The position numbers were made by a program, and so were the translations under genes. A stretch of DNA of 64,000 nt from Escherichia sp. ESNIH1 (GTDB taxonomy: Bacteria > Pseudomonadota > Gammaproteobacteria > Enterobacterales > Enterobacteriaceae): contig PQKR01000010.1 in the NCBI GenBank assembly GCA_002918705.1, positions 101,477 through 165,476 of the forward strand, written 5' to 3'. The notes below the pieces were generated by a model. The model had not been told where the DNA came from, did no database searches, and saw only the letters and a program-made list of their open reading frames with translations. Below, piece after piece: positions 53,365 through 64,000 of the stretch (positions within the stretch are counted from its first letter, which is position 1; every line of letters begins with the position of its first letter).

Positions 53365-53988
53365 TTAATTACGATGGGTCAAGATTGAGTCAACCAGCCC
53401 GTACTCTACCGCTTCGGCAGCGGAGAGGAAGCGGTCACGCTCGGTATCGCGCTCAATCTGCTCTAATGATTGACCCGTGTGGTGTGCCATAAGTTCATTC
53501 ATGCGCCCCTTCACTTTCAAAATTTCACGCGCATGGATCTCGATATCCGTTGCCTGGCCCTGATAGCCACCCAGCGGCTGGTGGATCATCACGCGTGAGT
53601 TTGGCAGACAGAAGCGTTTGCCTTTAGCGCCTGCGGTCAGCAGGAATGCGCCCATTGACGCCGCCTGACCCATACAGATGGTGCTCACGTCAGGCTTGAT
53701 AAACTGCATGGTGTCATAGATAGACATCCCGGCGGTAATCACCCCGCCCGGGGAGTTAATATACAGGTAAATATCTTTTTCCGGGTTTTCTGCTTCCAGA
53801 AACAGCATCTGCGCCACGATCAGGTTTGCCATATGGTCTTCGACCTGGCCAGTCATGAAAATGACGCGCTCTTTAAGAAGACGAGAGTAGATATCGAATG
53901 AGCGCTCACCGCGTGAAGTCTGCTCAATAACCATTGGCACCAGGGCCATATGGGGTGCAAAGTTATCTCGTTCGCCGCTGTATGACAT
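53365..53988 (-). CDS. clpP: ClpP protease subunit
   Basis: 207 residues, as in E. coli, including the short propeptide. Serine protease forming a double heptameric barrel. Catalytic Ser in [12 protein letters not shown], His in [12 protein letters not shown], and Asp in [12 protein letters not shown]. First gene of clpP-clpX, with a sigma32 promoter about 120-150 bp upstream. Confidence 0.99.
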   Translation of the reverse strand: MSYSGERDNFAPHMALVPMVIEQTSRGERSFDIYSRLLKERVIFMTGQVEDHMANLIVAQMLFLEAENPEKDIYLYINSPGGVITAGMSIYDTMQFIKPDVSTICMGQAASMGAFLLTAGAKGKRFCLPNSRVMIHQPLGGYQGQATDIEIHAREILKVKGRMNELMAHHTGQSLEQIERDTERDRFLSAAEAVEYGLVDSILTHRN

Positions 53989-54108
53989 GTCCGTCTCCTG
54001 GATAAATATTAATAAACCTGCTGTCCCGATTCTACTTGACTCTGACTGGTCTGACTACGACCACCTTGGACGGATCTGCAGCAAGCGTTACTCTTGATAG
54101 TCTCCCTG

Positions 54109-54137
54109 TTATGGGGATGGCATCATCTTAATTCAAG
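54109..54137 (-). promoter_or_regulatory. Sigma32 promoter of clpPX
   Basis: On the minus strand CTTGAAT (54131-54137), 14 nt, CCCCATAA (54109-54116), as expected for the heat-shock-controlled clpPX operon. Confidence 0.8.
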
Positions 54138-54210
54138 CATAACAATCTTTTGGCGTAACGCTAACACTGAAACGTGCTTTTAGCACTCTTCCGATCGCTG
54201 CGGATTGTTA

Positions 54211-54244
54211 AAAAAAAAACCCGCCACCAGCAGGTGACGGGCTT
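54211..54244 (-). terminator. Terminator of tig
   Basis: On the minus strand GCCCGTCACC-tgct-GGTGGCGGGT followed by nine T, 30 bp past the tig stop. Confidence 0.9.
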
Positions 54245-54274
54245 TCGTTTCCGCATAAAGGCGGGAAACGTGAC

Positions 54275-55582
<1,308 letters not shown>

Positions 55583-55922
55583 TCAAAAAATCAGAGTGCT
55601 CGGTCAACTCTATCCGCAGGCCACGTCAGGTGGCTGCGTAGAACCGGGATGCTCTCTTGAATCAGATACACATTCCCTGTCACCAGAATCATCCCGAAGG
55701 CGTTCAAAAAATAGGACGCAGCATTATAGCGGCATCACTTTTGTGAGTCGAGAACGGTTATTGCACGCTGCTGCGGCCTTTTTCACAATTCACGGCTAAT
55801 TTTTGTCTGAGTTTTGGCCTTATCGAACAAAACTCAGACAAAACAAAACGGCCCGCAGGCCGTTTTCACATATTCTGTACGCAACATACTGGAAAAGTTC
55901 TCGCTGTTGCAAACCTCATTTA

Positions 55923-56240
55923 TTATGCAATGGTGCCTGCACCTCGACAGGGCGGCGACGCGAAGAGGGTATCCTGCAGCCCTTCCCACTCTTTCAGGGT
56001 ATAGGTATGCAGGGCCAGCGCGTGTACCGTCGTAGCAAGTTCAGACGTTAGCGTACTGTAGATCATGCGATGGCGGTTAAGGAAACGTTCGCCTGCGAAG
56101 CGATCGCTTACCAGCACCACCTTAAAATGGCTTTCAGAACCGGCCGGAACATTGTGACGGTAGCTCTCATCAACAACTTCGAGGAACGCGGGTTCAAACG
56201 TTGCCCTTAATTTTGATTCTATTTGTTCGCGTATCATCAT
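55923..56240 (-). CDS. bolA: BolA protein
   Basis: 105 residues; [20 protein letters not shown] through RGAGTIA. The second ATG would give the E. coli N-terminus (MIRE), so the exact start is open by one codon. BolA-type class II KH fold with [21 protein letters not shown]. It is a stress and stationary-phase morphology regulator that also binds monothiol glutaredoxins with a 2Fe-2S cluster (conserved His). Divergent from yajG. Confidence 0.95.
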   Translation of the reverse strand: MMIREQIESKLRATFEPAFLEVVDESYRHNVPAGSESHFKVVLVSDRFAGERFLNRHRMIYSTLTSELATTVHALALHTYTLKEWEGLQDTLFASPPCRGAGTIA

Positions 56241-56544
56241 GAAAAGACTCCTCAGACAGCGTTCAGATGTAACCCATCCCTTTAAATATTAGCCGCTTTT
56301 ACCGCTTCCATAACAAGAAAACAACAAATATTTAGCGTTCGTCTCGTTTTATCATTCAAAGGCATGAACCCACCGTGAAAATTCTCATTCAGGCCTCTTT
56401 TACAGGCGGCTAAAGTCGATTTGTGAGCACAAAATGCACAAGACGATGAATTTACATGCATTGCCGGGTTGCCCCGGCCGTTGGCAATGTTATGATGGCG
56501 CGAATTACCCCTTTATAAGCTTAAGATTCACAGAGATCTCTTAT

Positions 56545-57123
56545 ATGTTAAAAAAAGTGCTTTTCCCGCTGGTCGCTCTCTTTATGCTGGCTGGCTGTGC
56601 TACGCCCCCTACTACCATTGATGTCTCACCAAAAATTACCCTGCCGCAGCAGGATCCCAGCCTGATGGGCGTCACCGTCAGCATTAACGGTGCCGATCAG
56701 CGTCAGGATCAGGCGCTGGCGAAAGTGACCCGCGATAACCAGCTGGTGACCCTGACCGCCTCCCGCGACCTGCGTTTCCTGCTGCAGGAAGTGCTCGAGA
56801 AACAGATGACCGCTCGCGGCTACATGATTGGCCCGAACGGCGCGGTGAATCTGCAGATCATCGTTAACCAGCTCTATGCTGATGTCTCCCAGGGTAACGT
56901 GCGCTACAACATTGCCACCAAAGCCGATATCGCTATCATCGCTACCGCCCCGAACGGTAACAAGATGACCAAAAACTACCGTGCGAACTACTCGGTTGAA
57001 GGTGCACTGCAGGCGTCGAATAAAAACATCGCCGACAGCGTTAACAGCGTCCTGACCGATACCATCGCTGATATGTCTCAGGACACCAGCATCCACGACT
57101 TCATCAAGCAGAACGCGCGTTAA
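56545..57123 (+). CDS. yajG: Lipoprotein YajG
   Basis: 192 residues from MLKKVLFPLVALFMLAGCAT: a lipoprotein signal with lipobox LAGC (acylated Cys18). The frame stays open upstream, but this start gives a proper signal peptide. YajG/DUF-type envelope lipoprotein with LPQQDPSLMGVTVSINGADQ and a C-terminal VNSVLTDTIADMSQD segment. No defined function, but always next to ampG. Confidence 0.93.
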   Translation: MLKKVLFPLVALFMLAGCATPPTTIDVSPKITLPQQDPSLMGVTVSINGADQRQDQALAKVTRDNQLVTLTASRDLRFLLQEVLEKQMTARGYMIGPNGAVNLQIIVNQLYADVSQGNVRYNIATKADIAIIATAPNGNKMTKNYRANYSVEGALQASNKNIADSVNSVLTDTIADMSQDTSIHDFIKQNAR

Positions 57124-57132
57124 TTCTGCCTG

Positions 57133-57156
57133 CTGACCCGGTTTGCGCCGGGTCAG
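57133..57156 (+). other. Hairpin between yajG and ampG
   Basis: CTGACCCGG-tttgcg-CCGGGTCAG: a perfect 9-bp stem in the 43-bp gap, ending 10 bp before the ampG start. No T-run follows, so it is more likely an mRNA structure lowering ampG translation or a 3' stem for yajG than a terminator. Confidence 0.65.
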
Positions 57157-57166
57157 CCCGTCTCCT

Positions 57167-58645
57167 ATGTCCAGCCGCTATCTACGTATTTTCCAGCAGC
57201 CTAAATCAGCCATTCTGCTGATCCTGGGTTTTGCCTCTGGCCTGCCCCTCGCCCTCACTTCCGGTACGCTTCAGGCGTGGATGACGGTCGAAAACATCGA
57301 CCTGAAGACCATTGGCTTCTTTTCGCTGGTCGGCCAGGCCTACGTCTTTAAGTTTTTATGGTCGCCGCTGATGGACCGCTATACGCCGCCGCTCTTTGGC
57401 CGTCGTCGCGGCTGGCTGCTGACCACCCAGATCCTGCTGCTGGTCGCCATTGCGGGAATGGGCTTCCTTGAGCCGACTACGCAGCTGCGCTGGATGGCCG
57501 GGCTGGCGGTTATCATCGCCTTCTGCTCTGCCTCGCAGGATATTGTTTTCGATGCCTGGAAGACGGACGTGCTGCCCGCCGAAGAGCGTGGCGCCGGGGC
57601 GGCCATCAGCGTACTGGGTTACCGCCTCGGCATGCTGGTCTCCGGTGGGCTGGCGCTGTGGCTGGCGGACCGCTGGCTGGGCTGGCAGGGAATGTACTGG
57701 CTGATGGCGGCGCTGATGCTGCCGTGCATTATTGCTACCCTTCTCGCCCCCGAGCCGGACGATGCCGTGCCGGTACCGAAATCGCTGGAGCAGGCCGTGG
57801 TCGCGCCGCTGCGTGACTTCTTTGGGCGCAACAACGCCTGGCTGATCCTGCTGCTTATCGTCCTTTATAAGCTCGGCGACGCTTTCGCCATGAGCCTGAC
57901 CACCACCTTTTTGATCCGCGGCGTGGGCTTTGACGCAGGCGACGTCGGCGTGGTGAATAAGACGCTGGGACTGATTGCGACCATCCTTGGGGCGCTATAC
58001 GGTGGCGTGCTGATGCAGCGCCTGTCGCTCTTCCGTGCCCTGTTGATTTTTGGCATCCTGCAGGGAGCCTCTAACGCGGGCTACTGGCTGCTGTCGGTAA
58101 CGGATAAGCATCTCTACAGTATGGCGGCGGCGGTTTTCTTTGAGAACCTGTGCGGTGGGATGGGGACGGCAGCGTTCGTTGCCCTGCTGATGACCCTGTG
58201 CAACAAATCGTTTTCCGCCACTCAGTTCGCCTTGCTCTCTGCGCTGTCTGCCATCGGGCGGGTCTACGTTGGTCCCATCGCCGGCTGGTTTGTCGAGAGC
58301 TGGGGCTGGCCCACGTTTTATCTCTTCTCCGTCATCGCCGCGGTGCCAGGGCTGATCCTGCTGCTGGTATGTAAAGAGACGCTGGCCTATACCCAGCGTA
58401 CCGACGGCTTTCTTCCCCGCAGCCGCTACGCTGGCGCCTACCGGCTGGCGCTACGCATGCTGGCCGCAGGCTGCCTGCTGCTGGCGGCCTGGCTGGGCGT
58501 CATTACGCTAAACGCCCTCGGCCTGACCACATGGCATTTTGCCGTACTGCTGTTAGAGAGCGGCGCGCTGCTGGCCGTGGGCGGTATCCTTTACGGTGGG
58601 CTGCTGGACTACCTCTCTCTGCGCCAAACCGCGCAGCAAAAATAA
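57167..58645 (+). CDS. ampG: Muropeptide permease AmpG
   Basis: 492 residues (E. coli 491) from MSSRYLRIFQQPKSAILLIL. An MFS-type inner-membrane symporter with 14 helices that imports GlcNAc-anhydroMurNAc peptides for cell-wall recycling, thereby feeding the AmpR/AmpC induction signal where present. Conserved: GFASGLPLALTSGTLQAWM and SQDIVFDAWKTDVLPAEERG. Second gene of the yajG-ampG unit. Confidence 0.97.
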   Translation: MSSRYLRIFQQPKSAILLILGFASGLPLALTSGTLQAWMTVENIDLKTIGFFSLVGQAYVFKFLWSPLMDRYTPPLFGRRRGWLLTTQILLLVAIAGMGFLEPTTQLRWMAGLAVIIAFCSASQDIVFDAWKTDVLPAEERGAGAAISVLGYRLGMLVSGGLALWLADRWLGWQGMYWLMAALMLPCIIATLLAPEPDDAVPVPKSLEQAVVAPLRDFFGRNNAWLILLLIVLYKLGDAFAMSLTTTFLIRGVGFDAGDVGVVNKTLGLIATILGALYGGVLMQRLSLFRALLIFGILQGASNAGYWLLSVTDKHLYSMAAAVFFENLCGGMGTAAFVALLMTLCNKSFSATQFALLSALSAIGRVYVGPIAGWFVESWGWPTFYLFSVIAAVPGLILLLVCKETLAYTQRTDGFLPRSRYAGAYRLALRMLAAGCLLLAAWLGVITLNALGLTTWHFAVLLLESGALLAVGGILYGGLLDYLSLRQTAQQK

Positions 58646-59103
58646 CCTTTTAGTTACTGCAGGTAATAATCGCGGAAAATAATTAAAGGATTTAATTTCA
58701 GGATATATTTGTTTAATTCTGGCTTCATCTCTCTTTTTGTTTAATTATTTTGTGCGGTATACATTTACGACTACGCTTTAATGATTCAGCATGGTTATCA
58801 AATTAAGCTTCGCGCAATGTTTGATAATTGCTGAATTAATGTTAACTAAATGTTCACAAAATGGATTGGTTATACCATTTCACCTGGTCTATAAGTATTA
58901 GGCCCGGTTTTGGTTATAACCTTGGGGCCGAACGCGGCGATTGTGAGATTTTACAGATTGTTGCCTTCTGTGTGACATACGCGGCAGAACCCAGTAACAC
59001 CCTACTGACAGCGCGCCATGCATGTTTACAGTAATGTAACCTTCCCGTAAAATGCCCGCACACTTTAAACGCCACCAGACCCCCGTGGAATTGAGGTCGT
59101 TAA
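58646..59103. other. Gene-free regulatory region of the cyo operon
   Basis: 458 bp, A/T-rich, with no credible ORF on either strand. It contains the cyo promoter area and a PdhR-type palindrome at 58865-58879. ArcA and Fnr are known to control this operon in E. coli; I did not assign their degenerate sites. Confidence 0.6.
58865..58879. promoter_or_regulatory. PdhR-type operator upstream of cyoA
   Basis: ATTGGT-TAT-ACCATT matches the PdhR box pattern ATTGGTnnnACCAAT with one mismatch. In E. coli PdhR links pyruvate to repression of cyoABCDE and ndh, so a site here fits. Confidence 0.7.
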
Positions 59104-60051
59104 ATGAGACTCAGGAAATACAATAAAATTTTGGGAATGTTGTCATTAATCACAGGCGCGGCGTTACTGAGCGGCTGTGATTCTGCACTTCTCGATCCCA
59201 AAGGACAGATCGGACTGGAACAGCGTTCATTGATACTGACGGCTCTTGGGCTGATGTTGATTGTCGTGATCCCCGCTATCGTGATGGCTATCGGTTTTGC
59301 CTGGAAGTACCGGGCGACGAACAAGGAAGCCAAATACAGCCCCAACTGGTCGCACTCGAACAAAGTTGAAGCTGTGGTTTGGACGATTCCCATCCTTATC
59401 ATCATTTTCCTTGCGGTACTGACATGGAAAACCACGCACTCGCTCGAACCAGGCCGTCCGCTGGATCACGATGCGAAGCCGGTCACCATCGAAGTCATTG
59501 CAATGGACTGGAAGTGGTTCTTTATTTACCCGGAGCAGGGCATCGCAACGGTCAATGAGATTGCGTTCCCGGCAAATACGCCTGTGGAATTCAAAATCAC
59601 CTCGAACTCGGTGATGAACTCCTTCTTTATTCCGCGACTGGGTAGCCAGATCTACGCGATGGCCGGGATGCAGACCAAGCTGCACCTTATCGCCAACGAA
59701 GCTGGTACCTACGATGGTATTTCTGCTAACTACAGTGGTGCTGGTTTCTCCGGCATGAAGTTCAAAGCAATCGCAACGCCGGATGCCGCGACCTTCGACC
59801 AGTGGGTGGCGAAAGCGAAGCAGTCGTCAAAAGTCATGAATGACATGGACGCGTACAACCTGCTGGCAAAACCAAGCGAATACAATAAAGTCGAATACTT
59901 CTCCAGTGTTAAACCCAATCTGTTTGTTGATGTTATCAACAAATTTATGGGACCTGGGAAGAGCATGGACGTGACTCAGGCTGAAGGCGAACAGAACTCG
60001 CATGAAGGCATGGAAGGCATGAACATGAATCACGCGGAAACCTCTCACTAA
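59104..60051 (+). CDS. cyoA: Cytochrome bo3 oxidase subunit II
   Basis: 315 residues, as in E. coli. Lipoprotein signal with lipobox LSGC (about residue 25), two membrane helices ([38 protein letters not shown]), and a periplasmic cupredoxin-like domain ([19 protein letters not shown]). It lacks the CuA ligands of cytochrome c oxidases, as quinol oxidases do. The C-terminus is Met/His-rich. Confidence 0.98.
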   Translation: MRLRKYNKILGMLSLITGAALLSGCDSALLDPKGQIGLEQRSLILTALGLMLIVVIPAIVMAIGFAWKYRATNKEAKYSPNWSHSNKVEAVVWTIPILIIIFLAVLTWKTTHSLEPGRPLDHDAKPVTIEVIAMDWKWFFIYPEQGIATVNEIAFPANTPVEFKITSNSVMNSFFIPRLGSQIYAMAGMQTKLHLIANEAGTYDGISANYSGAGFSGMKFKAIATPDAATFDQWVAKAKQSSKVMNDMDAYNLLAKPSEYNKVEYFSSVKPNLFVDVINKFMGPGKSMDVTQAEGEQNSHEGMEGMNMNHAETSH

Positions 60052-60070
60052 GGGGCCGAGGAATAATACG

Positions 60071-62062
60071 ATGTTCGGAAAACTTACACTGGATGCAGTG
60101 CCGTACCATGAGCCGATTATCATGGTTACGGTGGCAGCAATTCTCGTCGGGGGACTGGCGTTAGTTGCAGCAATCACTTACTTCGGTAAGTGGTCATATC
60201 TGTGGAACGAGTGGCTCACCTCCGTGGACCACAAACGCCTGGGGATTATGTATATCCTCGTTGCTATCGTGATGCTGGTGCGTGGCTTTGCTGACGCCAT
60301 CATGATGCGTACCCAGCAGCTGCTCGTCTCGTCGGGCGAAGCCGGGTTCCTACCGCCGCACCACTACGACCAGATCTTTACCGCCCACGGCGTTATCATG
60401 ATCTTCTTCGTAGCGATGCCGTTCGTGGTAGGCCTGATGAACCTAGTCGTGCCGCTGCAAATCGGCGCCCGTGACGTTGCCTTCCCCTTCCTGAACAACC
60501 TGAGCTTCTGGTTCACCGTTGTCGGCGTGGTGCTGGTTAACATCTCGCTGGGCGTGGGCGAATTTGCTCAGACCGGCTGGGTGGCTTATCCACCGCTCTC
60601 GGGCATTGAGTACAGTCCCGGCGTGGGCGTTGACTACTGGATCTGGAGTCTCCAGCTCTCCGGTATTGGTACAACCCTGACCGGTATTAACTTCTTTGTG
60701 ACCATTCTGCGCATGCGTGCCCCTGGCATGACCATGTTCAAAATGCCGGTATTTACCTGGGCGTCACTCTGTACTAACGTGCTGATTATCGTCTCGTTCC
60801 CTATCCTGACGGTAACCATCGCACTGCTGACGCTTGACCGTTATCTGGGCACCCATTTCTTTACCAACGATATGGGCGGCAACATGATGATGTACATCAA
60901 CCTGATTTGGGCCTGGGGCCATCCGGAAGTGTACATTCTTGTTCTGCCAGTGTTCGGCGTGTTCTCAGAAGTTGTTGCAACGTTCTCTAAAAAGCGTCTG
61001 TTTGGCTACACCTCCCTGGTATGGGCTACCATCGCGATTACCGTTCTGTCGTTTATCGTATGGCTGCACCACTTCTTTACTATGGGCAGCGGCGCGAACG
61101 TTAACGCCTTCTTCGGTATCACCACTATGATTATCGCCATCCCGACCGGGGTGAAGATCTTCAACTGGCTGTTTACCATGTACCAGGGCCGTATCGTGTT
61201 CCACTCTGCGATGCTGTGGAGCATCGGCTTCATCATCACCTTCTCTATCGGTGGGATGACCGGGGTACTGCTGGCGGTGCCGGGCGCGGACTTTGTTCTG
61301 CATAACAGCCTGTTCCTGATTGCGCACTTCCATAACGTTATCATCGGTGGTGTAGTGTTCGGTTGCTTCGCGGGCCTGACCTACTGGTGGCCGAAAGCCT
61401 TTGGTTACACCATGAACGAGACCTGGGGCAAACGCGCCTTCTGGTTCTGGATCATCGGCTTCTTCGTGACCTTTATGCCGCTGTACGCTATGGGCTTCAT
61501 GGGTATGACCCGTCGTGTAAGCCAGAACATCGATCCGATGTTCCAGCCGCTGATGATTGTGGCCGAAATCGGTGCGCTGCTGATTGCGCTCGGTATCTTC
61601 TCTATCATCATGCAGATCTACACCTCCGTGCGCGATCGTGACCAGAACCGCGATCTGACGGGTGATCCGTGGGGTGCGCGTACGCTGGAGTGGTCAACCT
61701 CTTCTCCGCCGCCGTTCTATAACTTTGCCGTCGTGCCGCACATTCATGAGCGTGATGCATTCTGGGAAATGAAAGACAAAGGCGAAGCGTACATTCAGCC
61801 TACGCACTATGAAGAGATTCATATGCCGAAAAACAGCGGCGCGGGTGTGATTATCTCTGCTTTCAGCCTTATCTTCGGCTTTGCCATGATCTGGCATATC
61901 TGGTGGATGGCGATCCTCGGCTTTGCCGGCATGATCGTGACCTGGATTGTGAAAAGCTTCGATGAGGACGTGGATTACTACGTACCGGTTGCCACCGTTG
62001 AAAAACTGGAAAACCAGCACTTCGACGAAATTAGCAAGGCAGGACTGAAAAATGTCAACTGA
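60071..62062 (+). CDS. cyoB: Cytochrome bo3 oxidase subunit I
   Basis: 663 residues, as in E. coli. Catalytic subunit with low-spin haem b, haem o3 and CuB; it reduces O2 to water and pumps protons. Ligand regions: [15 protein letters not shown] (haem b His), [17 protein letters not shown] (CuB His and cross-linked Tyr), [12 protein letters not shown] (two CuB His), and [14 protein letters not shown] (haem His pair). Fifteen membrane helices. It overlaps cyoC by 11 bp. Confidence 0.99.
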   Translation: MFGKLTLDAVPYHEPIIMVTVAAILVGGLALVAAITYFGKWSYLWNEWLTSVDHKRLGIMYILVAIVMLVRGFADAIMMRTQQLLVSSGEAGFLPPHHYDQIFTAHGVIMIFFVAMPFVVGLMNLVVPLQIGARDVAFPFLNNLSFWFTVVGVVLVNISLGVGEFAQTGWVAYPPLSGIEYSPGVGVDYWIWSLQLSGIGTTLTGINFFVTILRMRAPGMTMFKMPVFTWASLCTNVLIIVSFPILTVTIALLTLDRYLGTHFFTNDMGGNMMMYINLIWAWGHPEVYILVLPVFGVFSEVVATFSKKRLFGYTSLVWATIAITVLSFIVWLHHFFTMGSGANVNAFFGITTMIIAIPTGVKIFNWLFTMYQGRIVFHSAMLWSIGFIITFSIGGMTGVLLAVPGADFVLHNSLFLIAHFHNVIIGGVVFGCFAGLTYWWPKAFGYTMNETWGKRAFWFWIIGFFVTFMPLYAMGFMGMTRRVSQNIDPMFQPLMIVAEIGALLIALGIFSIIMQIYTSVRDRDQNRDLTGDPWGARTLEWSTSSPPPFYNFAVVPHIHERDAFWEMKDKGEAYIQPTHYEEIHMPKNSGAGVIISAFSLIFGFAMIWHIWWMAILGFAGMIVTWIVKSFDEDVDYYVPVATVEKLENQHFDEISKAGLKNVN

Positions 62063-62666
62063 GACTCTAACTCACGCTAACGCTCATGCCCACGAGCATG
62101 AGCATCACGATACAGGGTCGAACAAAGTGTTCGGCTTCTGGATCTACCTGATGAGCGACTGCATTCTCTTTGCATGTCTGTTTGCTACCTATGCCGTTCT
62201 GGTGAACGGCACTGCAGGTGGTCCGAGCGGGAAGGATATTTTCGAACTGCCGTTTGTGCTGGTTGAAACTGCCCTGCTGCTCTTCAGCTCCATCACCTAC
62301 GGCATGGCGATTATCGCCATGAACAACGGTCGTCAAAGCCAGGTGATCTCCTGGCTGGCGCTGACCTTCTTGTTCGGTGCGGGCTTTATCGGGATGGAGC
62401 TCTATGAGTTCCATCACCTGATTGCTGAGGGCTTCGGTCCGGATCGCAGCGGCTTCCTGTCAGGCTTCTTTGCGCTGGTAGGGACCCACGGTCTGCACGT
62501 GACCTCTGGTCTGGTGTGGATGGCGATCCTGATGTTCCAGGTTACCCGTCGCGGGCTGACCAGCACTAACCGCACCCGTCTGATGTGCCTGAGCATGTTC
62601 TGGCACTTCCTGGACGTGGTCTGGATCTGTGTGTTCTCTGTAGTTTACCTGATGGGGGCGATGTAA
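62052..62666 (+). CDS. cyoC: Cytochrome bo3 oxidase subunit III
   Basis: 204 residues, as in E. coli. Five membrane helices with the family signatures [20 protein letters not shown] and [20 protein letters not shown]. His-rich N-terminus. It overlaps cyoB by 11 bp and cyoD by one base. Confidence 0.98.
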   Translation: MSTETLTHANAHAHEHEHHDTGSNKVFGFWIYLMSDCILFACLFATYAVLVNGTAGGPSGKDIFELPFVLVETALLLFSSITYGMAIIAMNNGRQSQVISWLALTFLFGAGFIGMELYEFHHLIAEGFGPDRSGFLSGFFALVGTHGLHVTSGLVWMAILMFQVTRRGLTSTNRTRLMCLSMFWHFLDVVWICVFSVVYLMGAM

Positions 62667-62995
62667 TGAGTCATTCTACCGATCATAGCGGCGCCGCTCA
62701 CGGCAGCGTAAAAACCTACATGACAGGATTTATCCTGTCGATCATCCTGACGGCCATTCCGTTCTGGATGGTGATGAACGGCTCCGCCTCGCACGGCACC
62801 ATTCTTGGCGTCGTGCTGGTGACGGCGGTAGTACAGATTCTGGTTCACCTGGTGTGCTTCCTGCACATGAACACCTCTTCTGAAGAGCGTTGGAACCTGG
62901 TGGCCTTTGTCTTTACCGTGCTGATCATCGCCATTCTGGTGGTAGGCTCAATCTGGATTATGTGGAACCTGAATTACAACATGATGGTTCACTAA
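62666..62995 (+). CDS. cyoD: Cytochrome bo3 oxidase subunit IV
   Basis: 109 residues, as in E. coli. Three membrane helices ([60 protein letters not shown]). It assists assembly of the CuB site. The ATG shares one base with the cyoC stop (TAATG), showing coupling. Confidence 0.98.
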   Translation: MSHSTDHSGAAHGSVKTYMTGFILSIILTAIPFWMVMNGSASHGTILGVVLVTAVVQILVHLVCFLHMNTSSEERWNLVAFVFTVLIIAILVVGSIWIMWNLNYNMMVH

Positions 62996-63006
62996 GAGCG
63001 GCGAGT

Positions 63007-63897
63007 ATGATGTTTAAGCAATACCTGCAAGTAACGAAACCAGGCATCATTTTCGGCAACCTGATCTCCGTGATCGGGGGGTTCCTGCTGGCCTCCAAGG
63101 GCAGCATTGACTACCCCCTCTTCGCCTATACGTTGATCGGTGTGTCGCTGGTGGTGGCATCGGGTTGTGTATTTAACAACTACATCGACCGTGACATTGA
63201 CCGTAAAATGGAGCGTACGAAGAACCGGGTGCTGGTCAAAGGCCTGATTTCCCCGAAAATTTCGCTGGTGTACGCCACCTTGTTGGGTATTGCTGGCTTT
63301 ATGCTGCTGTGGTTTGGTGCTAACCCGCTGGCCTGCTGGCTAGGGGTGATGGGGTTCGTGGTGTATGTGGGCGTCTACAGCCTGTATATGAAACGCCACT
63401 CCGTCTACGGCACGCTGATTGGCTCTCTCTCCGGCGCTGCGCCGCCGGTGATTGGCTACTGCGCGGTAACCGGTGATTTCGACAGCGGTGCGCTGATCCT
63501 GCTGGCTATCTTTAGCCTGTGGCAGATGCCGCACTCCTACGCCATCGCGATTTTCCGCTTTAAGGATTATCAGGCGGCGAACATCCCGGTACTGCCGGTG
63601 GTGAAAGGGATCTCGGTCGCAAAAAACCACATTACGCTCTATATCATCGCCTTTGCCGTGGCGACCCTGATGCTCTCCCTGGGCGGCTACGCTGGATACA
63701 AATATCTGGTGGTGGCGGCTGCGGTTAGCGTCTGGTGGCTGGGTATGGCGCTGAAGGGTTATAAGGTCGAAGACGATCGCGTATGGGCACGTAAGCTGTT
63801 CGTGTTCTCCATCGTCGCGATCACCTCCCTTTCGGTGATGATGTCCGTGGATTTTATGGTCCCGGACTCGCATAACCTGTTGACCTACGTCTGGTAA
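63007..63897 (+). CDS. cyoE: Protoheme IX farnesyltransferase (haem O synthase)
   Basis: 296 residues from [20 protein letters not shown], as in E. coli. UbiA-type membrane prenyltransferase converting haem B to haem O for CyoB. The Asp-rich motif is [15 protein letters not shown], the second conserved loop is [13 protein letters not shown], and the cofactor loop is [17 protein letters not shown]. Last gene of the cyo operon. Confidence 0.98.
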   Translation: MMFKQYLQVTKPGIIFGNLISVIGGFLLASKGSIDYPLFAYTLIGVSLVVASGCVFNNYIDRDIDRKMERTKNRVLVKGLISPKISLVYATLLGIAGFMLLWFGANPLACWLGVMGFVVYVGVYSLYMKRHSVYGTLIGSLSGAAPPVIGYCAVTGDFDSGALILLAIFSLWQMPHSYAIAIFRFKDYQAANIPVLPVVKGISVAKNHITLYIIAFAVATLMLSLGGYAGYKYLVVAAAVSVWWLGMALKGYKVEDDRVWARKLFVFSIVAITSLSVMMSVDFMVPDSHNLLTYVW

Positions 63898-63915
63898 TTT
63901 AAAAAAGATGTTACA

Positions 63916-63941
63916 AAAAGGGTGCTACGGCGCCCTTTTTT
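63916..63941 (+). terminator. Terminator of cyoABCDE
   Basis: AAAAAGGGTGC-tacg-GCGCCCTTTTTT: a stem flanked by A- and T-runs, 19 bp past the cyoE stop. The remaining 59 bp of the window hold no visible gene and are probably the promoter region of the next one. Confidence 0.88.
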
Positions 63942-64000
63942 ATTTATTAAATCAATAACTCATTGATGTACTATATTCCGCGCTTTGCGCATCACGGGAT

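Overview
The window is a stretch of enterobacterial chromosome. From about 1.4 kb onward its gene order follows the Escherichia coli block from cyoE to gsk (inverted), and most proteins match their E. coli counterparts closely in length and sequence. The G+C-rich coding sequence, the REP elements, and accessory genes that E. coli K-12 lacks here point to a non-Escherichia member of the Enterobacteriaceae (an Enterobacter/Leclercia/Lelliottia/Klebsiella-like genus). The genus cannot be fixed from sequence reading alone.

Layout. 1-1.0 kb: the 5' part of an oxygen-dependent methionine-synthase partner gene (mesX, DUF1852) with a perfect MetR-type palindrome upstream, then the spermidine exporter pair mdtJI. 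1.4-10.8 kb (minus): gsk, hemH, adk, htpG, recR, ybaB, dnaX (with its -1 frameshift site), apt, ybaN. 10.9-22.7 kb: priC, rsmS(ybaM), mscK, the acrR/acrAB multidrug efflux locus with its operator, tomB-hha, maa, ylaC. 22.66-35.2 kb is the accessory part: a gene-free 636-bp stretch built of repeated motifs, with a promoter-like start and a very strong terminator (probable non-coding RNA); an operon of a 2-oxoglutarate/Fe(II)-type oxygenase with a MetQ/MetN/MetI-like ABC importer; a frameshifted pdeB; lacZ and lacI without lacY; a yczE-like membrane gene divergent from a MocR regulator; and a small unrecognised two-gene operon. 35.4-45.8 kb: ffs (4.5S RNA), an alkyltransferase-like gene, ybaY, tesB, glnK-amtB with a sigma54 promoter, mdlAB, decR with a divergent PLP cysteine desulfhydrase-like gene, queC and a BIME. 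45.8-58.6 kb: fadM, ybaV, ppiD, hupB, lon, clpX, clpP, tig, bolA, yajG, ampG. 59.1-63.9 kb: the cytochrome bo3 operon cyoABCDE.

How the parts work together. Much of the window is core physiology: nucleotide salvage (gsk, adk, apt), haem synthesis (hemH, cyoE), replication and repair (dnaX, recR, priC), proteostasis (htpG, lon, clpXP, tig, ppiD, with visible sigma32 promoters at htpG, lon and clpP), efflux (acrAB, mdlAB, mdtJI) and nitrogen sensing (glnK-amtB). Sulfur is a recurring theme in the variable genes: mesX, the oxygenase-MetQNI-like importer, and decR with the desulfhydrase-like gene. The oxygenase/importer operon and the repeat-built RNA-like locus beside it are the best candidates for something undescribed. 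Compared with E. coli K-12, aes, cof, ybaE and ybaA are absent from their usual places, and pdeB carries a 10-bp deletion that looks like slippage between 7-bp repeats.
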